Origin: Siphonodentalium dalli
Lineage: Eukaryota; Mollusca; Scaphopoda; Gadilida; Siphonodentaliidae
Direction: 5' to 3'
Length of the DNA: 64,000 nucleotides
NCBI GenBank assembly: GCA_032622095.1
Contig: CP136066.1
Span: 198,392,816 to 198,456,815 of the forward strand
The position numbers and the translations under genes are program-made. The notes under the pieces were generated by a model. It saw only the letters and a list, made by a program, of their open reading frames with translations, had not been told where the DNA came from and searched no databases. Positions 9,483-20,690 of the stretch are shown here, in pieces. How positions within the stretch are numbered: position 1 is the stretch's first letter; every line of letters begins with the position of its first letter.

Positions 9483-10459
9483 AATAACACCGATACTCGA
9501 TTCCTGATAACTCTGGAAGCACAGTTCAGTAGAAAGATACTAATGTCTCATGTCATGCTTGTTATATACATATATACTGCATAGTGTCGCATGCCCCATG
9601 TCCATCCACTCTCTAATCGGAATATTATGACCACAAATGTGACCACACCCAAAATTCAGGGTTTTTCATCATAATTTAATTTGTAAAATCCGACTCGCGT
9701 GCATAACGCACAGGATAGAAAGGCATATGTATATGTTTTGGAAACTAGTTACGTATATCTACCATATGCCTTAAGAAATTTATCTAATTTTGAACAGTAC
9801 AATGTTTAATTGGATTTGAATTAGACCCCCCTCAACTTAGAAAACAAGTAGAAACCTTCTTAAATCCATTTATAAACATTGTAGAAGCCAAGTTGTAAAT
9901 TATTTAACAATATTAAAATAATTATGGTGAATTTTAACCTTAAAATCATACTAAGATGAAATGGTTGCAATTTGGACGATTTTGCGTAAAAAAGTAAAAA
10001 AAATGGTAAAAAATTGAAACAAAAACATTTAAATTCTTCAATTTTTTATTTTAGCACAATTAGTTATTTAACATTATTAACACAATTACTATTCAACTGA
10101 ATCACCAAAATCATACTAAAACGAAACTTTACACATTGAAAAAAAAAATGAAAATTTTGGGCTTAAAATGTCGAAAAATGCCCAAAAAATCGAAAAAAAA
10201 ACAAAGAAGGCTACAAATTTGTTCTTGCTATCATGATTTTTCTTCATTACCATACCTAAAACATTAAAAATAACATGGTCGCAGCTTGTCCGTCAATATG
10301 AGCAACACTACCTCCCGATCTCCTGGACTATAGAACTATAGATCGAGAGGTGAAAGACAAAATATGAGGAGTGAGGAGTTGCTTGGAACCAGAATACAGG
10401 TATGCATGAAGTAAACGTCAAATTTGTGGACTGAAAAAGGAAGAAAAAAACAAGACATA

Positions 10460-11104
10460 TACCTTACTCGTATTTAAATTCGCGCAGTACTATTTTTCGC
10501 TCAGTTTTGAATTCGCGCACTTTAAATTCGCGCACCAAGCTGCGCAAATTCAAAACTGACAGAAATATTGACGCAAAAGTCGTGGATCTGATGTCAGTTT
10601 CAAATACATGTGTATATTAAACACGATCACAGCGGATTTACATCATGTGTACCATGACTGCGACGACGGCTGTGTATATGCTCCAATTAATTATTATGTT
10701 ATTGAAATAGTTATGGGCATCAATGAATTGAACTCGAACACAGAAAACAACAATCGAGAAGGCTTGGGTGCGGATTGTGGTGACAAAACTAATTCAGACT
10801 GTATGGTCAGGGTGTCATCCCAGAATGGTGAATAGGGAGGGGCGTGCTTTCGTGCCCATACAATCTAGATTATATGTGTATTTCTTACAAGCATTTCAAC
10901 ATCGTCGACCTTACCAAGATTTGCACGTCGCTTGACATAGCGTAATGTGTGTAAGTCATCAACATAACCCCGGTCTTGTTTTCCCTGCATGTGGTTAATT
11001 ATTTTATACTCAGGAGTCGTACTATTTTTCGCTCAGTTTTAAATTCGCGCACTGACGGGTGCGCGAAAAATAAGTACTGCGGGAATTTAAATACGAGTAA
11101 GGTA
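10460..11104. mobile_element. TIR element (TA-type), 645 bp, copy 1
   Basis: Terminal repeats are TACCTTACTCGTATTTAAAT and the complement at 11085-11104, followed inward by CGCGCAGTACT and AGTACTGCGGG. The outer TA could be the target duplication, in which case the termini are CCTTACTCG, compatible with Tc1/mariner-type MITEs. Just inside the left end is a second set of complementary words (AATTCGCGCACTTTAAATTC, GCGCAAATTCAAAACTGA). A 75-codon plus-strand ORF at 10608-10835 has no recognised domain and may be accidental. Confidence 0.75.
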
Positions 11105-11227
11105 GACAAATTAGCAATGCGATTATCACTGCTCTAAAAATATCAGTATTTATAATTTATAAATTTGAAATCAACCTTTTGATTTATTTTTACTATCACA
11201 TATGGATCAGCGATAGGAGTAACACCA

Positions 11228-11392
11228 TAGCATGTATGACCACTTAACAGGGGCTTGTACCCTCACCGACGAGCAAACGTGCGGTCGAGAGGCGTCACGT
11301 CATAGCAGTTTAGCATGCAGGACCACTTAACAGGGGCTTGTATACCCTCACCGACGAGCAAACGTACGGTCGGGATCAGCGGACAATATACA
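11228..11392 (+). repeat. Two tandem copies of an 85-bp unit (copy 1)
   Basis: GACCACTTAACAGGGGCTTG and CCTCACCGACGAGCAAACGT repeat twice with a few differences. The same pair occurs in the second duplication at about 14578-14742. Confidence 0.85.
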
Positions 11393-11405
11393 AGACTGTA
11401 CTGCA

Positions 11406-12831
11406 CTGTAAATACTAATTGACGTTATATGCGTTTAATAGGCATTTAGCTGTTTATAAAATGTTTGGAACCTAAACGGCACGTTTCATATTTTGATGGA
11501 TTATACCTATATGTGTTTATGTGTAGGTGTATAGCGACAAAGTGTTTAACTTGTTGCAATAGCATATAGGGCATATACCATACAGTCTATACAACAAATA
11601 TATTGTATTGGCTACATGGATTGTAGAATTTCTCAATGCTCAAGTCTAGACATAAATTGAACCCGCTGATTGTGTACACATTAATGTCATTATTGCAGAA
11701 AATCGGGGGAAAAAACCCACCAGGATTTGGGTGTTGATTACGGCGAATGTTTATTCATTTTATTACCCCTCCCGCTTCATATGCAACAAATAGAGCCTGC
11801 GGGACATATGAGCCCCAAGATTCCCTGCGTGTGGCAGCATTATTGTATGTCGATAACAACGATGGCCTTATTCGGCCATATTCTTCTTTAATTGTTATAC
11901 GACATCCAGCTAAACAATGTGTTTAATCAGACAGACCCATTGACAGATATATTGGCGTTTAGGGTGTAATTCGATTCCGCGATTTCACAGCACCGACCCA
12001 CAGATTTTGATTCCGGCGCATGCGCGTGTTGGCAGCACGTTATTCAAAGATGAAGAGGAACAAAGATGTCGGCATTGAGTCGTTGATCAGAGTTTGTGTC
12101 GGTTTGTTTATTTCCACAACAAGATAACAACAGCAATATTTCAATTCTTGGATACTTTCTCAATTTAGTAAGTACATTTTCTTTGCAACTGCGGTTGATC
12201 TACTTTTAAAACATATCGAAAACAAGTAAAATCTGCTGACAAGTCACTCACAGTCAAACTGAAAGTGGCTGACGGCCATTACTGCTCCGCGACTCGTCTG
12301 CGAGTGGTGGGTGAAGTGACAGATTCATCTAACAATTTGAGTATTAAAACTAGAAATTCATATCATACAGTACATGTAAGGACTAATTTAGAGAATTTAC
12401 CCAATTTTCCCAAATAAATCTTTAAAAAAGTTTGTATTCATATGATTTTTAACTTTTATTTAATGTTTAAGTTTAATATATACATGTAGCCTAGCTACAT
12501 GATTATTACATGTACTAATACTACTATTGCACATGTACTTAACTTTACCGATATACTAGTAGGCTATAATCATAGTACATGCATGGCATGTTTATTGTGT
12601 TACTTTTTCAAGTTTTTAATCCATATTTTTGAAAATTCATATTGACAATAATTGAACATCAACACTGACGTAACAACAGTGTCAACACTGAACAATAACA
12701 TGTAAACTAAAACTATGTGGGAAAATTCTGGTAATGTGTGGTATATACTTATATTATAAATATATAATTTTGGGCTGTGATTTGAACCACATTAAATTTT
12801 AATTTCAAACCATCATTGCATTAACTTAATT
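11406..12831. other. Unique spacer between duplicated segments
   Basis: This 1.43 kb occurs once in the window. No long ORF. It holds the candidate promoter and first exon described separately (12010-12167). The right part (12370-12830) is AT-rich with nothing recognisable. Confidence 0.6.
12010..12167 (+). promoter_or_regulatory. Candidate NRF1-type promoter and 5' exon
   Basis: A perfect palindromic NRF1-like site GCGCATGCGC lies at 12016-12025. Downstream an ATG (AAAGATGAAGAGG) opens a 25-codon ORF, and a near-consensus splice donor GTAAGT lies at 12168-12173. NRF1 sites with a non-coding or short first exon are common in animal housekeeping promoters. No downstream exon is identifiable here, so this could be chance. 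Confidence 0.25.
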
Positions 12832-14755
12832 AATAACACCGATACTCGATTCCTGATAACTCTGGAAGCACAGTTCAGTAGAAAGATACTAATGTCTCAT
12901 GTCATGCTTGTTATATACATATATACTGCATAGTGTCGCATGCCCCATGTCCATCCACTCTCTAATCGGAATATTATGACCACAAATGTGACCACACCCA
13001 AAATTCAGGGTTTTTCATCATAATTTAATTTGTAAAATCCGACTCGCGTGCATAACGCACAGGATAGAAAGGCATTTGTATATGTTTTGGAAACTAGTTA
13101 CGTATATCTACCATATGCCTTAAGAAATTTATCTAATTTTGAACAGTACAATGTTTAATTGGATTTGAATTAGACCCCCCCTCAACTTAGAAAACAAGTA
13201 GAAACCTTCTTAAATCCATTTATAAACATTGTAGAAGCCAAGTTGTAAATTATTTAACAATATTAAAATAATTATGGTGAATTTTAACCTTAAAATCATA
13301 CTAAGATGAAATGGTTGCAATTTGGACGATTTTGCGTAAAAAAGTAAAAAAAAATGGTAAAAAATTGAAACAAAAACATTTAAATTCTTCAATTTTTTAT
13401 TTTAGCACAATTAGTTATTTAACATTATTAACACAATTACTATTCAACTGAATCACCAAAATCATACTAAAACGAAACTTTACACATTGAAAAAAAAAAT
13501 GAAAATTTTGGGCTTAAAATGTCGAAAAATGCCCAAAAAATCGAAAAAAAACAAAGAAGGCTACAAATTTGTTCTTGCTATCATGATTTTTCTTCATTAC
13601 CATACCTAAAACATTAAAAATAACATGGTCGCAGCTTGTCCGTCAATATGAGCAACACTACCTCCCGATCTCCTGGACTATAGAACTATAGATCGAGAGG
13701 TGAAAGACAAAATATGAGGAGTGAGGAGTTGCTTGGAACCAGAATACAGGTATGCATGAAGTAAACGTCAAATTTGTGGACTGAAAAAGGAAGAAAAAAA
13801 CAAGACATATACCTTACTCGTATTTAAATGCGCGCAGTACTATTTTTCGCTCAGTTTTGAATTCGCGCACTTTAAATTCGCGCACCAAGCTGCGCAAATT
13901 CAAAACTGACAGAAATATTGACGCAAAAGTCGTGGATCTGATGTCAGTTTCAAATACATGTGTATATTAAACACGATCACAGCGGATTTACATCATGTGT
14001 ACCATGACTGCGACGACGGCTGTGTATATGCTCCAATTAATTATTATGTTATTGAAATAGTTATGGGCATCAATGAATTGAACTCGAACACAGAAAACAA
14101 CAATCGAGAAGGCTTGGGTGCGGATTGTGGTGACAAAACTAATTCAGACTGTATGGTCAGGGTGTCATCCCAGAATGGTGAATAGGGAGGGGCGTGCTTT
14201 CGTGCCCATACAATCTAGATTATATGTGTATTTCTTACAAGCATTTCAACATCGTCGACCTTACCAAGATTTGCACGTCGCTTGACATAGCGTAATGTGT
14301 GTAAGTCATCAACATAACCCCGGTCTTGTTTTCCCTGCATGTGGTTAATTATTTTATACTCAGGAGTCGTACTATTTTTCGCTCAGTTTTAAATTCGCGC
14401 ACTGACGGGTGCGCGAAAAATAAGTACTGCGGGAATTTAAATACGAGTAAGGTAGACAAATTAGCAATGCGATTATCACTGCTCTAAAAATATCAGTATT
14501 TATAATTTATAAATTTGAAATCAACCTTTTGATTTATTTTTACTATCACATATGGATCAGCGATAGGAGTAACACCATAGCATGTATGACCACTTAACAG
14601 GGGCTTGTACCCTCACCGACGAGCAAACGTGCGGTCGAGAGGCGTCACGTCATAGCAGTTTAGCATGCAGGACCACTTAACAGGGGCTTGTATACCCTCA
14701 CCGACGAGCAAACGTACGGTCGGGATCAGCGGACAATATACAAGACTGTACTGCA
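12832..14755. repeat. 1.92 kb direct duplication, copy 2
   Basis: Second copy of 9483-11405 at an offset of about 3,350 bp. To its right, 14756-14860 continues a repeat also found at 1595-1730, hinting that this copy's right border is the older arrangement; the similarity near the junction is too weak to be certain. Confidence 0.95.
13810..14454. mobile_element. TIR element (TA-type), 645 bp, copy 2
   Basis: Second copy of the element at 10460-11104, carried within the duplicated segment rather than independently inserted, because its flanks are identical too. One visible TIR difference is TTTAAATGCGCG in place of TTTAAATTCGCG. Confidence 0.75.
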
Positions 14756-14911
14756 TGTGAGCTTCGATTATTACTCAGCCGCCATCGCACGATTGTAGTA
14801 AAGTCTATCAGATTTCTCCAATTTAACGGCAATCAACATCGCAGGCATGTTAACACTTCAACGACTGACTGCAGCTATCAACTAGGAAATATTAACACAT
14901 CAATTATCGGA

Positions 14912-15500
14912 GTGTGACCACGCTGCCGCTTGCCAAATTTGCCAATGGTAAAAAATAATTCACATTTGGCAAAACATATTTTCATTTGGCAAAATGTTTG
15001 TCAAGTCACTTGTTAATTCCTTTAAAAAGTTGAAATGAAAAATATTGGTCAATGAATATCATTCATTTAAGGAAACTCTTACAATAAAATTGCATTAGTG
15101 GTGAAGTTTTATATAAGGTTTGGGAAAAGTTAAAACATGTATCAAGATTCAGTTAATCTGATAGAATTAGTATTGACATAATCCTCTTTTGATGTTCCCT
15201 TAATTCTGATGAAGCAATACTTCTAACATTGTATTGTTCAGTTATTGTATAATAAACCACAATAGAGAGTCGAGCATAATTAATAACTCTTGTATAATAA
15301 ACAAACCACAAGAAGAATTAATAACTATAACTGCTTTCCTATCGATATCAAAAGTCGCTCAAATAGCTATTGTCGAAATATAAGACTCAGTGTTGTAGAA
15401 ACTGATAGCATTTGGCAATTTCTAAAACAATTTGGCAAAAAAAACATAGTCATTTGGCAAATTATTTGGCAAAAGTAAATTTCGTTCCAGCGAGGGACGG
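14912..15500. mobile_element. Non-autonomous hAT relative (decayed)
   Basis: The left end CACGCTGCCGCTTGCCAAAT and TTTGCCAATGG match the right terminus of the hAT element at 2489-4216. The right end has several TTTGGCAAA words and TTCCAGCGAGGGAC, a decayed counterpart of the other terminus. The interior is AT-rich, without the zinc-finger gene. Termini are too mutated to show a target duplication. Confidence 0.65.
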
Positions 15501-15509
15501 GGGACTTCT

Positions 15510-15600
15510 ATCGACGGGGATGATAACATTTCAATTGTCGGAGTGCGATCAACGCAGGAATGGTACACTTCAATTGTCGGAATGTTAAACTTGTCTGATT
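15510..15600. repeat. Short direct repeats TTCAATTGTCGGAG
   Basis: ACATTTCAATTGTCGGAGTG and CACTTCAATTGTCGGAATG follow each other, and ACATCAATTATCGGAGTG lies at 14896-14913 on the other side of the hAT relative. This suggests that the element sits within an older repeat. Confidence 0.5.
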
Positions 15601-16418
15601 GTAATATGACTAGTAGTGACTATGAATGTATAACTCGAAACTTGTACACAACAATGAAAACATAATTTGACAATAATGAGTTATCGGGAACAGCATAACC
15701 AAGAAGCCTGTCCCCTAAATGGTATAGCAGATGAAGGACCCTGTATGCTGGTAAACAGGCCTTATGTCATATTCAGTTGGTATTATTCATACATAATGAC
15801 ACTATGCAATTCGAATTAACATACATGTACCAATAGCAATGGCGGATATTTTCTAACTACCTTAAAGGTATTTCGTCAACAAACACTAGGCAACGTTATT
15901 CTTCAAACTCCATGCAGGGTTTACCCCCCTTGATGATTCAATAAGACCGCTGCTGTCGGCGACATTTAATTGTACCCACATTTGGTCGAATTCCTCGATG
16001 TACAGATATACACTAAGGGAACAGATCAACATGTTGTTCTTATTGCGCACATAACATATCGAACAATTTGTTTTGTAATTACGTACCTTAAGTTTGGAAA
16101 GTCCCACTAGAACCAAAGAACTATATTGCTAAACGGTGTGATTTGGATCTTCGGTTATTTTATCAAATTTTGTCTAAACGCACATGGATGACATTGCCAC
16201 GACAACACTTATGGCAAGTCAAACACAATAGTTATAATTTGCTGCAATTTTGACTATTGGCTTACGAAAATCGCCAAAAAATCTACTTCTCTAATTCTCC
16301 ATTTTGTCATCACGTTTTACTGCGAGAATTGTTCTCAAATCACATAGGAAATTTGACTTTGGTGTGATATTTTTCGCGCCATTTTGGTTGGAAAACCCGC
16401 GCTAAATATAGAAAACCA

Positions 16419-16496
16419 CAGCCGGTGACAGAGTCAGAAAGGGAGTATGACTGGTACCCAGCCGGTGACAGAGTCAGAAAGGGAGTATGACTGGTG
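16419..16496. repeat. 40-bp tandem duplication
   Basis: CAGCCGGTGACAGAGTCAGA through GGGAGTATGACTGGT occurs twice in a row. Copy B of the host repeat (near 23738-23770) has it once. Confidence 0.85.
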
Positions 16497-16619
16497 CGCT
16501 ATGGTAGAGATTGATTATTCTTAGCATCAATTCGAATCTAAATGTTGGCGCCATTTAACAGGAATGTATGGTTAGCATCAGCTGTGAACCCGGGCACTAT
16601 AATATGTCACTTCTGAATA

Positions 16620-17062
16620 CAGTACCAGTCAAAAGAAGTGGTATATTAAGCGCACTATTTTCGCGCCCAATTTCGCAGTAATAATTATTGCAAGTATAAA
16701 CGCTTATCAGTGCACCGCTTGCGATATTATTCCAATATTTTGTGCTTAATATCGCAATATTACGCGCTTAATATTGCAATATCGCGCGCTTAAAATTGCG
16801 ACATTTAGAGCAAATTGTTTATTGCATAAATAGAAACAATGCTTTAGATTTGTATATATTATAGTTGTAAATTCTATTATTATGTACACTCTATGTGTAC
16901 ACTACACGCACAGTATGTATCTAATATAAATATAACACTATCGGGTCTGTATGAAATTTTGCGCGCTTTACATCGCAATATTTTGCGCTCAATATCGCAA
17001 TAATAAGCGCCACATATTTTTGGTATTGAGCCTCAATATACCACTTCTTCTGACTGGTACTG
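16620..17062. mobile_element. Mariner-type MITE, 443 bp, TA target duplication
   Basis: Ends are CAGTACCAGTCAAAAGAAGT and the complement of CAGTACCAGTCAGAAGAAGT, continuing GGTATATT. TA flanks both sides (16618-16619, 17063-17064). Copy B has the uninterrupted site CTTAATACAAGGTGGGAC where copy A has the element between TA and TATGGTGGGAC. The interior is AT-rich with many GCGCTTAATATCGCAATA-like words. No transposase. Confidence 0.88.
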
Positions 17063-17148
17063 TATATGGTGGGACACTGTTTTCAAAGTCTATCATATGC
17101 CTCTGAGCTAGTGTCCGTATAAGTTCAAATCTCGACTCATGCTGTTAA

Positions 17149-17539
17149 CCCTTTACCCAACAAAACGGCCAAAACCGGCCAAATAAAGCTTCAACAGCCT
17201 AAAATATCTTCGGTCTGTCTCAATAGAACCATACGAATATGGATATCATTGGAACCGGCTCCTTGACCACATTGTGATAGTAACAGTTATGCCCTGTGCC
17301 AATTCATTCTCTTATATATGCGAGTCGACCATAGGTCGCCTCGCATATATAAGAGAATGCATTGGCCTAAAACAATCTTTTTTTAACACTTTTTACCATT
17401 TTTTCTTACATTCTTTAACAATTTTATAATTTTTAATGTGTTAAGCCAATGCATTCTCTTATATATGCGAGGCGACCTATGGTCGATTCGCATATATAAG
17501 AGAATGCATTGGCACAGGGCTCTTCTTTTGGGTAAAGGG
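17149..17539 (+). mobile_element. TTAA-type (piggyBac-like) MITE, 391 bp, two palindromes
   Basis: Ends are CCCTTTACCCAACA and its near complement (TTTTGGGTAAAGGG), flanked by TTAA at 17145-17148 and 17540-17543. Copy B of the host repeat has a single TTAA at the same place (CTGTTAAAGACAAGC near 23978), proving insertion with TTAA duplication, the piggyBac signature. Inside are two inverted copies of the palindrome core (about 17289-17365 and 17449-17515). No protein encoded. Confidence 0.9.
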
Positions 17540-17695
17540 TTAAAGCCAAGGATATGGCCTGCGGCAATGCTTGTGGTTGCTATTGTTATACCGAACTCCA
17601 TAAAGGGGTTAACGATATAAGTTATTAATTTGTAATGTACAAAACAGTCATTAGACCCATATAGATTTGTTTTGGCTGAGCTACTAATACAAGAA

Positions 17696-18112
17696 ACCAT
17701 AATCAGATATGGTAACGCCCTCAAGATCATATTATTAGCCATAAATATAAATTATAATATAAAATATATTGGTTACATGAATTCACCGCCTCAGAATTCC
17801 ATTAAAACAACTAATCCTTCAATTATTACAAAAACCTACGGCTTATTACTGCAGGTTTCTCATTCACCACACCAGATAGCTTCTAAATGCGGATTGTGTT
17901 CCCGCCAAGAGTGCACGATGGCCCAGCCATTGTTCATACCTAAACATCGAAAGCAATTAACGCTGTCATAGTAGTTACATACTGCAACTATAAGACATCC
18001 AGCGAATACACACCCCAATAAAACCCGAATTGTGTTGTCCTGCGAGAAATCACATCGCTATAGCTCAATTTGACACGGCCAGATTAGCCTTCATACAATA
18101 TCCTAAAACAAT
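17696..18112. other. Non-coding stretch, no gene recognised
   Basis: A plus-strand 99-codon ORF (17672-17971) begins in the repeat and contains CGLCSRQEC, but no known domain can be assigned. Nothing else was found. Confidence 0.4.
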
Positions 18113-18581
18113 AAAGCTTCTCAAATCATCGGCATAGTCAATAGAACTTTCACGAACTTGGACATCGACCTTTATAATCGCTCTACATAAGCATGGTCAG
18201 ACCTATATCATCGATTACTGTAACTATGCATGGAGCCCACATCACAAATACCAAAGTATTGTGTTAAGAGAAATACAAAGAAAAGCAACGAAACTAGTTC
18301 GTCAAATCAAAACTCTATGCTACCGAGACCAAATGATAAGACTCAATCTGATGTCTTTAAAATATCGAATATTTAGAGGAAATCTAATCGAGGTATATAA
18401 ACTGTTGAATGGTCATTAAAATATCAATGCCTGTGACCTTTTAGAATGACATTCATCAGGAAGAACAGGAGGACATAATAAAAAGCTGCAGATGCCCATT
18501 GTTAACAAGGCCATAGGAAAATATTTCTTCTCGCAGAGGGTGGTAAATAGCTGGAACTCTCTGCGAGACTGGCCCTGGTAA
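18113..18581 (+). pseudogene. CR1-like LINE reverse-transcriptase C-terminal remnant
   Basis: The translated order QRKATKLV, YRDQMIRLNLMSLKYR, RGNLIEVYKLLNG, RTGGHNKKL and FFSQRVVNSWNSL is the typical end of CR1/L2-group retrotransposon proteins. It is broken by a TAA in the R-S-T region near 18186, a frameshift near 18195, and in-frame stops after NGH (about 18417) and DLLE. It ends with a TAA at 18579-18581, right where the next LINE begins. It belongs to a different clade from the downstream LINE. Confidence 0.8.
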
Positions 18582-18600
18582 TAATGGTAATACTATTGAT

Positions 18601-19734
18601 CGATCCCAATACGAACATCAAACACTCTCGATCTGTCACTTAAATATTAGAAGTATCAGGCATAAATTACTGCGACTGGTCGACGAAATCGAAGATTACG
18701 ATATCTTGTATTTCACCGAAACCCACATTGATGCAGCATTTCCTAGCCATAATATACAACTTCGAGGATTCTCTGATCCTGAGAGATATGACGGTTCGAG
18801 CCATGGAGGAGGTATCGCAGTCTATTTTGCTGATCATCTAGTCTTTAAACGTATACCCTCCCTTGAATTCGATGATTCAATATTGTGGTTCAAGCTGACA
18901 TCCAGGGCCTCCCGCTATCTATTGTGTGTCTCATACCGTTCTGATCAATTTTGTAATGATAAGTACTGGGAGTTGATGGATCAGTCCATATCTAATGCAT
19001 TCGACTTTAATATCCCCATGATACTAACTGGCGACTTCAACTCGAACGCACTAGACCCTTTATCAAAAATCAGAGAAACCATATCATTGTATAGTCTGCG
19101 AAACGTCATTGAATCACCAACCAGAGTGACATCGACAACTTCCACTCTACTAGATCCCATCATCGCGAATGACAATGTTACATGTCAATCCGAAGTGATT
19201 GACTTTGGAAGATCCATATCAGACCACTGTGCGGTCATTGGGTACTTAAAATATGACTCGGACTCTAATGTCCCCTTCCCCCGACTAGTTAGGAATTATG
19301 ACAAAGGCAAATTCAACGAAGCTATAAAGCTCATTAATGATCCAGAGTGGTTGCACGCTATCGAAACAGCACCCGACATAGACTTGGCGACTGATATTTT
19401 TACCACCAAATTTCTCGAAATTATGGACCAAACTGTTCCACAATCAAATGTTTTAATAAGACCTAAAAACAAACATTGGTTCACTTCAGAATTGAGAACG
19501 ATGATTCGGAAAAGAGATAGACTGCGTAAAATTGCTTTGAAATCAAAAAAGGAAACTGACTTGTCCAAATTCAAAAAAGCTCGATACACTGTCAATAACA
19601 TGAAAACATATGCCAGAGCCCGTTATGAACAAACACTACAAAAAAATGTCCGTGAACACCCTTCCTCAAAATATTTCTGGCACTGTATAAAGGATATTAT
19701 GCAAACTAAGCATAAGGGCGCTACCCCCCTCTAA
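18601..19734 (+). pseudogene. LINE ORF2 part 1: APE-like endonuclease
   Basis: The frame is open from about 18547 and becomes endonuclease-like at 18634. Catalytic landmarks are CHLNIRSIR (metal-binding N), YFTETHID (18709-18732), TGDFNSNALD (GDFN about 19030-19041) and the final SDHCAV (19219 onward). This domain nicks target DNA to prime reverse transcription. A basic region follows (LRTMIRKRDRLRK). The frame ends at 19734 in a C-rich run, where two extra bases shift the frame from the expected continuation LTNDKRNLV. Confidence 0.88.
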
Positions 19735-20690
19735 CTAATGACAAAAGAAACTTAGTAATTGATGACCATACCAAAGCGACAATGCTCAACGGCGCGTTGA
19801 TCTCAAATTCAGAACTCGACGACTCGTCGTGCAGTTTACCGATATTCACCCAGAAATGTAGCAACACAGTAACAGACATTGAATTCACTATCGATGATAT
19901 CATTTCTGCTATTGGGACCCTGAAACCTAATAAAGCATCTGGCCACGATGGAATTACAGTTAAAATGATCCAATACACAAGCTCAGCTATCGCCACCCCC
20001 TTAAAGCATTATTTGAAAAATCGCTTCAACTTTGTGCATTCCCAACAAAATGGAAGCTCGCAAATGTTATCCCTATATACAAGAAAAATGACAAATCAAG
20101 CTGCAAAAACTACCGCCCAATATCCTTACTCCAATGCCTTAGCAAGATCTTAGAGAAAATTGTACTAAAATACTTAATGGTCCACTTTTCAAATAATGAT
20201 ATACTATATCAGGGTTTGTTCCTGGACATAGCACAACTTTCCAGTTACTCGAGATATACCACACCCTGTGCCAGGCCCTCGATGAGAAGTCAAATACGTC
20301 GGCAATTTTTTGCGATATTTCCAAAGCATTTGAGAGAGTCTGCAACAGGGGGTTGTTATTCAAACTGGAACAATTCGGAATAGCCGGAAATGTCAACTGG
20401 TGGTTGAATAGCTATCTCTGTAACAGATCACAACGCGTCCTAGTGGGTAAATCTTTCTCGGATTATCGTAGTATCCCAGCAGGAGTCCCCCAGGGATAAA
20501 TTCTTGGACCTTTTTTATTTTTGACGTATATAAACGACATAGCAACGACAATACATTCCCTTACTCGAATGTACGCAGATGATACTTGCTTTTTCAGTGT
20601 CCAACCATCACTTGATGACTGTACACGCGAACTTTTTGAAGATCTGGATAGAGTTTCTTGTTGTCGAAACAATGGTTGGTTACTTTCAAT
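19735..20690 (+). pseudogene. LINE ORF2 part 2: reverse transcriptase core
   Basis: Across three frames the RT motifs are visible: KPNKASGHDGI (motif 1), NYRPISLLQCLSKILEKI (motif 2), FVPGHST then CDISKAFERV (motif A, with E in place of the usual D after F), VPQG then stop then ILGP (motif B), and MYADDT with the catalytic YADD at 20572-20583. The stop sits where the family has a serine (TCA to TAA is the simplest path). Frameshifts fall at about 20018, 20205 and 20690. Confidence 0.88.

Larger units (their letters stand above)
9483..11405. repeat. 1.92 kb direct duplication, copy 1
   Basis: Sequence from ATAACACCGATACTCGATTC to GACTGTACTGCA is nearly identical to 12832-14755 (a few substitutions and 1-bp indels such as GGCATATG/GGCATTTG). 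Left and right flanks differ completely. It contains a 645-bp TIR element and two tandem copies of an 85-bp unit at its right end. Confidence 0.95.
15700..17695. repeat. Dispersed repeat, copy A (with two MITE insertions)
   Basis: Long colinear similarity to 22650-24130: TGTATGCTGGTAAACAGGCC, CAATGGCGGATATTTTCTAA, GGTATTTCGTCAACAAACAC, GACAGAGTCAGAAAGGGAGT, AGTCATTAGACCCAT and GGCTGAGCTACTAATA occur in order in both. Copy A carries two insertions (16620-17062 and 17149-17539) absent from copy B, and a 40-bp tandem duplication at 16419-16496. The ORFs are short; identity is unknown, perhaps an old non-autonomous element. Confidence 0.8.

Noticed and set aside
10608-10835. 75-codon ORF repeated identically at 13958-14185
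   Set aside because: Identical because the whole 1.9 kb is duplicated; it lies within a TIR element and has no known domain, so identity is not evidence of selection.
18579-18600. Single bicistronic LINE with the CR1-like part as ORF1
   Set aside because: The upstream part is an RT C-terminus, not an ORF1 protein, and carries several stops.
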